A program made the position numbers and the translations under genes. Shown here piece after piece: positions 13,744-19,092 of a stretch of DNA of 19,092 nucleotides. Positions within the stretch are counted from its first letter, which is position 1. Each line of letters opens with the position of its first letter. This DNA is from Lachnospiraceae bacterium UBA3632 (GTDB lineage Bacteria; Bacillota; Clostridia; Lachnospirales; Lachnospiraceae), in NCBI GenBank assembly GCA_002373975.1, contig DFKZ01000036.1:96661-115752 (forward strand), written 5' to 3'. The notes beneath the pieces are model-generated. The model made no database searches. It saw only the letters and a program-made list of their open reading frames with translations, and was not told where the DNA came from.

Positions 13744-15765
13744 TTACCATATCAAAAGTCCGATATGGTATGCGATAAATGCAAGCAGCAATGAAAAAGC
13801 CGTGTAGTACAGCGAAATAAGTGCCGTCCACTTTCCTGAGTGCGTTTCCTTATATGTTGCTGCGAGAGCCACGATACAGGGAACATTAAACGTTACGGCA
13901 AAAATAAACGCCAAGGCTTCGGGTTTTGCTATATTTGCAAGAAGAAGGGCCGCCTGATTGTCAACTGCGGCATTGGATCCCATAACTGCGCCGTAGATTG
14001 TTCCCGTTCCGGAATAAAGTGCGGTAAGCACTCCCACAGCACCCTCTTTTCCGACAGATGAAGCCACATATGCGGTAAAGAGCTTCCAGTTTAATCCGAA
14101 CACCTTTGTTACAGGCTCTATTGCGTTTCCTATCTTGTAAAGGATGGTGCTCTCCGGTATTCCGTCGGCTGTGTAGGACAGAAACCAGAAAATAGCACAG
14201 ATAGGAATGATCACCTTGATAACGCGGAAGAAAGTATCCTTTGTTCTTCCAAGCACGTATTTAAACAGTGATCCCCACTTGGGCTTGTGATAGGGCGGAA
14301 GCTCCATGATAAGTCCGAACCTGTCATTCTTTTTTACAAGAGACGGTCCGAATATCTTGGCGATAAGGAACATGTTAAGTACCATCACAAGCAAAATGAT
14401 TACTATGATAAGCGGAGCACCCATTCCGAAGAAATTGGATGCCAGCATAGGTATGATCGCCCATGCTGCTCCGCAGGGTACGGACCACGCCAGGGCAATG
14501 GTAAGCACCTTCTGGCCCCAGTTGTCGATGACTCTTGCACCGGCAGCTCCTCCCATGGTACATCCGAAGCTGATAAGGAAGGGCATAACAGACTTGCCCT
14601 GCAGTCCCAGTTTACCCATGGTGTTGTCGTACACGTAGGAGATCCTAGCCATGATGCCGATCTCCTCGAGCATTCCGAATACCAGCGTAACGCCGAACAC
14701 AAAGCCCAGCATCTGTATGATATATGAAACGGACTGTATCAGTACCTGTGTGATCACTCCGTTCAGTATGGGATGCACACCGCCTTCCGCCAGTGCCGCG
14801 TTTAAAGCCGATGCCCCCATTGTTATCACTGTTCCTATTCCCATGAAGGGAAGTGCGGGAATGAATGAAGCAAGAAGGCCTCCGATGATAACGAGTATGA
14901 CTAGGGGCTTTCCCCATACTTTATGTGTAATAGCTTTGTCAAATTTACCGAATACCGGTTTTGTTTCTGTTTTGTTGATCGCTCCCTCAAGAAGCATGTC
15001 TATCCAATTAAATTTACTCTGACCCGTATAAAGGGCGCCCTTTTCGAGCTTTTCTATGATCTCTTTATATTTCTTCTTTTCTTCCTCCTTTAATTCAAAA
15101 GATACTTTGGAACGTACTATCTTATCGCCTTCCGCGATCTTTGCGGTGATCCACATGGGCGAATAGTTCTTCATGACATTTTCGGGTATTATTGACATAA
15201 GGTCGCTAAACCCATCGATCTTTTTGTACTCCTCCAGAAGGGATGATGTCTCAAGCTTTGTTTTATTTTTTACAGCTTCTTCAAGGCATCTGTAAAAGCT
15301 GTCATACTGGTTTTTATCCGTTGCGGAAAAAAGTGCCACGGGTATTGAAAGCTTTTTCTTAAGCGCATCCGCATCTATCTGCTTGCCCTGATCCAATGCT
15401 ACGTCTGCCAGGTTCAGCATCAAAAAGCAGGGGACGTCAATTCCCGCATAATCCGCAAGCATGAACAGGCTTCTTTCAAGCTGGGAGCTGTCGGCTATGA
15501 TGCATACAACATCAGCCTTGCCCGATGCTATGTAATCTCTTGTTATCACTTCCTCATCGGAGTTTGCCGAAAGGGAATAAGTTCCCGGAAGGTCGGTAAC
15601 GATATAATCTTTTCCGCCCCTCGCAAAAGAGCCTTCCTTTTTCTCGATCGTCTTTCCGGGCCAGTTTCCTACATGCTGCTTCATTCCGGTGACGCCGTTA
15701 AAGAGCGTCGATTTTCCCGAATTGGGCTGTCCCAAAAGGGCTACCACAGTTTTTCCGTCAATCAT
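13744..15765 (-). CDS. feoB: Ferrous iron transport protein FeoB
   Basis: GTPase-linked Fe(II) importer in the cell membrane, 673 aa, somewhat shorter than E. coli FeoB (773 aa). The G domain has G1 GQPNSGKS (12-19), G2 Thr39 in NWPGKTIE, G3 DLPG (58-61), G4 NLAD (118-121) and a G5 SAT (about 147). Switch II reads YSLSANSDEEVITRDYI, as expected. The membrane part has two gate-type helical bundles. The first holds FGCTMGGAAGARVID, where better-known FeoBs have GCNVPAIMATR, so the core residues differ (Gly instead of Pro). The ATG overlaps the FeoA stop (ATGA), and GGAGGAG lies 6 bases upstream. The presence of FeoA supports iron import, though the core variant leaves Mn(II) open. Confidence 0.93.
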   Translation of the reverse strand: MIDGKTVVALLGQPNSGKSTLFNGVTGMKQHVGNWPGKTIEKKEGSFARGGKDYIVTDLPGTYSLSANSDEEVITRDYIASGKADVVCIIADSSQLERSLFMLADYAGIDVPCFLMLNLADVALDQGKQIDADALKKKLSIPVALFSATDKNQYDSFYRCLEEAVKNKTKLETSSLLEEYKKIDGFSDLMSIIPENVMKNYSPMWITAKIAEGDKIVRSKVSFELKEEEKKKYKEIIEKLEKGALYTGQSKFNWIDMLLEGAINKTETKPVFGKFDKAITHKVWGKPLVILVIIGGLLASFIPALPFMGIGTVITMGASALNAALAEGGVHPILNGVITQVLIQSVSYIIQMLGFVFGVTLVFGMLEEIGIMARISYVYDNTMGKLGLQGKSVMPFLISFGCTMGGAAGARVIDNWGQKVLTIALAWSVPCGAAWAIIPMLASNFFGMGAPLIIVIILLVMVLNMFLIAKIFGPSLVKKNDRFGLIMELPPYHKPKWGSLFKYVLGRTKDTFFRVIKVIIPICAIFWFLSYTADGIPESTILYKIGNAIEPVTKVFGLNWKLFTAYVASSVGKEGAVGVLTALYSGTGTIYGAVMGSNAAVDNQAALLLANIAKPEALAFIFAVTFNVPCIVALAATYKETHSGKWTALISLYYTAFSLLLAFIAYHIGLLIW

Positions 15766-15992
15766 GATACTTTCTCCTCCACCTTGATATTTTCACTCTC
15801 TTTTTTGTTGAGGGCGATCATTGTGTCTCTTGAATAGACAAGCAGCGGTCTGTTCTTGTCATTCTTGATGATCTTTACATTGCATCCCGGCGTAAGCCCG
15901 ATGGATGTAATACGGCTCAGAAACCTTGTGTCACCGTCGATCTGCACAATGACTGCCTCCTTTCCTGCGGGGATGGTGCTGATAAACTTCAT
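15762..15992 (-). CDS. feoA: Ferrous iron transport protein FeoA
   Basis: Small cytoplasmic SH3-like protein of 76 aa that assists FeoB. The IGLTPG turn (31-36) followed by NVKIIKND is the family hallmark, and RPLLVYSRDTMIALNKKES matches the last beta strands. AAGGAGGAAG precedes the ATG. The stop overlaps the feoB ATG by four bases (ATGA), which couples their translation. It follows the ABC permease gene by only 30 bases, most of them occupied by the ribosome site, so feoAB may be read from the ABC transcript. Confidence 0.93.
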   Translation of the reverse strand: MKFISTIPAGKEAVIVQIDGDTRFLSRITSIGLTPGCNVKIIKNDKNRPLLVYSRDTMIALNKKESENIKVEEKVS

Positions 15993-16022
15993 AACTCTCT
16001 TCCTCCTTGTTTATCCATTCTT

Positions 16023-18671
16023 CTATTCCACGTTTTTGAGGGCTTCCGTGAGCGGTATCCTGCGGATCCTTCGCAGGTCTATAAGTGCCACTATCGTATA
16101 TGCGACAAGCACCATAACGACACATTTGAGTATGGGCAGAAAATCCATTTCAAACTTGAACCATCCTGCCATTCCGTACATAATGTATCTCCAGAGCCAT
16201 GCCACGAAATAATAACTGAGGGCTGCTGCCGCCGCGGTAGATATAACCACCACAATGGTGGTGAGCAGCACATAAAGGCTTCCTATCTCTCCCGGCTTAT
16301 ATCCCAGCACCTTTACCATTGATATCGAGCCTGCGTTGTTTTCGATGATTATCTTTGTGAGCAGGTAGATTATAAGTATGGCCATAGCTGCGCAGAAATA
16401 CGAGAAAATATCCATTATCCCGCCCATGGAATAAGAAAGCTGTCTGGCCATGGCCATCAGGTCGAATCTGGTGATCACAGCGCCTATATACTTATCGTCG
16501 ATGTCCTTTATCTCTTTGTTGGATATGAATCCGGAAAAGCTTCCCTTTTCGTTTCCGAACACTTCATTAAAGCTGTCGTTGGGCATCATGATGGATAAGC
16601 TTCCGAATATCTCATGTATCCCTGCCACTTCGAATCTGTAAGCATCCTTGGCAAACTTTGCCTTCAGCTCTATCTCGTCCCCGGTATCTATCCCGAATTT
16701 GTCGGCATAATCGGCGGAAATATATACTTTTCCTTTCGGAAGGTCATAGGGGAGATCAAATATCTTACTTCCGTCCGAATAGCCGTATACGGTGATCTCC
16801 TCTCCTATACGCACTCCCGATACGGTGCTTAAGCTGTCCATGGAGAACTCTTCTGCAGTGGCTGTATCCGTTGTTATCCTGTTTCCGTCATCATCCTCCG
16901 TGGTCTTTAGGATCACCTGATAATCGGCGATAGCGAAGGTATCGGCCTTAGACATGTATTTATCCAGGGTATAGGGCATTCCCACCGAGAATATGAGAAG
17001 CACCATCACAAAGAATATTCCCGCAAAGAGCACCAGATATCCCGGAATATTCTGACCCAGGATGCGAAGCCTGAATCTGGTGAAAAACTTGAATTTCGGA
17101 AGCCTTACAGCCTTCTTGTTCTTGCGAAGGGAAAGGTCTCCCCTCAGGAATTTAAGAGGTGATATTCTGAGCCTTATCGCCACAGTCACTACATTGATGA
17201 TGATAACGGTTACTACCGGAAATACCGTCGTTCTGATGAATGCATCCGCATCCCAGTATGTCTTAATTGGGGGCAGCGAGTAGGATCTTGAATATACGAA
17301 TATAACTCCGTTTTTCAAAACCGTATACCCTATAAGATTACCCAGCAAAGCTGATATGATCGTGAGTATTATGGGAACCGAAACATAGTGCCTTAGTAGT
17401 TCTCCTCTCGTGTATCCCGAAGCGCGCAGAGTTCCTATGACCTTTGCTTCACTCGTGATCGTATTGCTTGCGGTGATGGCAAAAATAAATGCAAGCACCA
17501 CCACGAACACAATGAGCAGTACCTCACACATGGCCTTATCGCTGCCCATATCATCGGGTGCAAAATGAATTGCCTGGCAGGCATATTCCGGAACAAAATC
17601 CGTAAGCTCCGTGATGTTATCCTCGTAGGGCTCGAGAGCTTCAAGGTTATCGACATATTCATCTATGGTGGGCTGCAGAGCCTTAAGAGCATCTGCTTCC
17701 GCCTGAAGAGCATCTCCCTCCTCTTTCAGGGTATCTCCTCTTTTTTGAAGATCTGCTGCTTTTGACTGAACATCCTCCCCTTTAAGCAGCAGCTCCTTCA
17801 GTTCTTTTCCTTCCGCTTCGAGCTTGGCCGCACGTTCCTGAAGCTCATCTCCCCGCTCTTCCAACTCATCTGCCTTATCCTGCACATCTTCGAGATAGGC
17901 TTTCCAGATATCTACGTTATCTGCCAGTTCCTTAGCTGCATCCTCGTCGTCGAGATAGCCTCCCGTGGCTGCAAGCACAGCCACCTTGGGGATAAGATCG
18001 TCTGCGAGAATTTTCTTTTCCTCATCCGTTTCGGGCCTGTCGTTGTACTGATATGCGTACTGCCACACAGTATCGGCATCAAGCTTTTCAAAACACTCCG
18101 GGGTCACACATGCGATATCAAATGTAATGGCATCAAACATGGTGTCGGTGTTTTTCTTGTAAAGCGTGCTGTAATCCGAAAAGCTCACAAGGCCTGTGAC
18201 AGTCATCTTACTGTCACCTGCCATAATGGTATCGCCGACTTTTATGCCTATGTTCCCCGCATGTCTGAAGTCTATGGCGATCTCGTCGTTTCCCGTGGGC
18301 ATTTTTCCTTCTTTTACCGCCGCAAGATTAACATCTTTTCTGATCTCAAATACGCGGATAGTCCCGTCCGCTTCCCCGAAGGGTTCTTTATCTTCGTCAA
18401 AATCTTTATAAAACTGCGGGTATAACTTTATACCTTCATCTTCGATCTTGCCTCTAAGAAAATCCGTAGGCTCATCCTTCAGTTCAAAATGGCCGTCTTC
18501 GATGTTGTAATCCGCATAGCAGTCCGCAAAGGTCCTTTCCATGCTGTTGTTTCCGACATACATTGCGCTCACCAGGCTAATGGTCAGAATCAAAAGCAGG
18601 CATAGGATCAGATATTTTTTCCAGTCCTTTTTTATATTCTTCGGAACTCTTTTAAATAATGGATTTATCAT
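16023..18671 (-). CDS. FtsX/MacB-type ABC transporter permease with long coiled coil
   Basis: Large inner-membrane permease of 882 aa. One helix lies at about 18-40 (YLILCLLLILTISLVSAMYV), followed by a big outside domain to about 380. The first FtsX helix set is at about 383-500 and the second in the last 130 residues, near IFSYFCAAMAILIIYLLTKI; a second outside domain lies between. Residues about 262-350 form an Ala/Glu/Leu/Lys heptad coiled coil (ADELEER, GDELQER, AAKLEAE, GKELKEL, then GDTLKEE, GDALQAE, ADALKAL). The motif KVIGTLRASGYTRGELLRHY is the ATPase-coupling loop of the FtsX class. The partner ATPase gene lies 42 bases upstream. Probable job: export or extraction of a lipid or peptide, a role not shown by the sequence. 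It is 30 bases before feoA. Confidence 0.88.
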   Translation of the reverse strand: MINPLFKRVPKNIKKDWKKYLILCLLLILTISLVSAMYVGNNSMERTFADCYADYNIEDGHFELKDEPTDFLRGKIEDEGIKLYPQFYKDFDEDKEPFGEADGTIRVFEIRKDVNLAAVKEGKMPTGNDEIAIDFRHAGNIGIKVGDTIMAGDSKMTVTGLVSFSDYSTLYKKNTDTMFDAITFDIACVTPECFEKLDADTVWQYAYQYNDRPETDEEKKILADDLIPKVAVLAATGGYLDDEDAAKELADNVDIWKAYLEDVQDKADELEERGDELQERAAKLEAEGKELKELLLKGEDVQSKAADLQKRGDTLKEEGDALQAEADALKALQPTIDEYVDNLEALEPYEDNITELTDFVPEYACQAIHFAPDDMGSDKAMCEVLLIVFVVVLAFIFAITASNTITSEAKVIGTLRASGYTRGELLRHYVSVPIILTIISALLGNLIGYTVLKNGVIFVYSRSYSLPPIKTYWDADAFIRTTVFPVVTVIIINVVTVAIRLRISPLKFLRGDLSLRKNKKAVRLPKFKFFTRFRLRILGQNIPGYLVLFAGIFFVMVLLIFSVGMPYTLDKYMSKADTFAIADYQVILKTTEDDDGNRITTDTATAEEFSMDSLSTVSGVRIGEEITVYGYSDGSKIFDLPYDLPKGKVYISADYADKFGIDTGDEIELKAKFAKDAYRFEVAGIHEIFGSLSIMMPNDSFNEVFGNEKGSFSGFISNKEIKDIDDKYIGAVITRFDLMAMARQLSYSMGGIMDIFSYFCAAMAILIIYLLTKIIIENNAGSISMVKVLGYKPGEIGSLYVLLTTIVVVISTAAAAALSYYFVAWLWRYIMYGMAGWFKFEMDFLPILKCVVMVLVAYTIVALIDLRRIRRIPLTEALKNVE

Positions 18672-18713
18672 GGTTCTCTCTTCTTTCGCATCATTTGATC
18701 CGGCGGATCCTGA

Positions 18714-19092
18714 TTACCAGTCAAGCTCCGTAGCGCTTATTCTGTTTTCGTTGATAATGCTCTTTCGCACTTTGCCGTCACGTAGCTTTATCGTGTGGTC
18801 GGCCATATTCTGGATGGCTTCGTTGTGCGTTACCATGATCACGGTGTTTCCGTATTTCTGATTCACATCCTCTATCAGCTTTAAGATCTCCTTTGATGTG
18901 TTGTAATCAAGGGCGCCCGTGGGCTCATCACACAGCAGAATATCTGGATTCTTGATGATGGCGCGGCCTATTGATGTCCTCTGCTGCTGTCCTCCGGAAA
19001 GCTGATTGGGGAGCTTATGCCTGTGCTCATAGAGTCCGAGCGTCTTTAAAAGCTCATCGATATCAAACGCCTTATCCGACAGATACGCGCCC
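18714..19092 (-). CDS. ABC transporter ATP-binding protein, 3' part (partial)
   Basis: The last 125 codons of a MacB/LolD-class ATPase; the N-terminal part with the Walker A motif is cut off by the window end. Visible are the signature LSGGQQQR, Walker B ILLCDEPTGALD, the H-loop THN (in VIMVTHNEAIQNMADHTIKL) and a C-terminus ending SATELDW. It is followed after 42 bases by the FtsX-type permease and is surely its motor. Position of the start cannot be given. Confidence 0.9.
   Translation of the reverse strand, partial: GAYLSDKAFDIDELLKTLGLYEHRHKLPNQLSGGQQQRTSIGRAIIKNPDILLCDEPTGALDYNTSKEILKLIEDVNQKYGNTVIMVTHNEAIQNMADHTIKLRDGKVRKSIINENRISATELDW

Noticed and set aside
14287..14727. Plus-strand open frame opposite feoB
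   Set aside because: Antisense to a clear FeoB membrane domain, with low-complexity, polar translation and no domain.
1..19092. CRISPR, tRNA, rRNA, transposase or phage genes
   Set aside because: No spaced direct-repeat array, cloverleaf, or integrase/transposase-like protein was seen on either strand.

Overview
The window looks like chromosomal DNA from a Gram-positive anaerobe of the Clostridia, most likely a Lachnospiraceae member such as a Butyrivibrio relative. This is inferred from several things: a lipoprotein sugar-binding protein with an acidic linker, strong AAGGAGG-type ribosome sites, an aldo/keto reductase with a ferredoxin-like tail, and the style of the FeoAB and FtsX proteins. 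Every gene I can support is on the minus strand, so the window is described below in transcription order, from right to left.

The right part (19092 to about 12800) is a metal and ABC-exporter block. It holds the 3' end of a MacB/LolD-type ABC ATPase, a large FtsX-type permease with a heptad-repeat coiled coil, FeoA, FeoB (ATGA overlap with FeoA) and a ZIP-family metal transporter. It closes with a good hairpin terminator at 12801-12837. The short gaps suggest that the exporter genes and feoAB are read together.

The middle part (12762 to 5744) holds an unrecognised 131-aa protein, an aldo/keto reductase with two C-terminal Fe-S clusters, a DUF1015 protein, a free-standing HPt phosphotransfer protein, a 910-residue hybrid histidine kinase (seven-helix sensor, PAS, HisKA, ATPase, receiver, HPt), and the tRNA-modifying enzyme TrmO. 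The free HPt and the kinase form a two-gene phosphorelay with no separate output regulator in view.

The left part (5605 to 401) is a maltose/maltodextrin-type ABC uptake locus: a LacI-family repressor, then the binding lipoprotein, MalF-like and MalG-like permeases. No ATPase is encoded here, so a shared MsmX-like ATPase elsewhere is expected. GCAA-N4-TTGC-type palindromes sit at the start of both the repressor promoter and the binding-protein promoter, which suggests autoregulation plus control of the transporter. A stem-loop lies between the binding protein and MalF, and a terminator follows MalG.

The first 400 bases hold no convincing gene. They carry an unusual near-palindrome of about 220 bp (54-277), which I consider the least explained object in the window. 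No tRNA, rRNA, CRISPR array, transposase or phage gene was seen.
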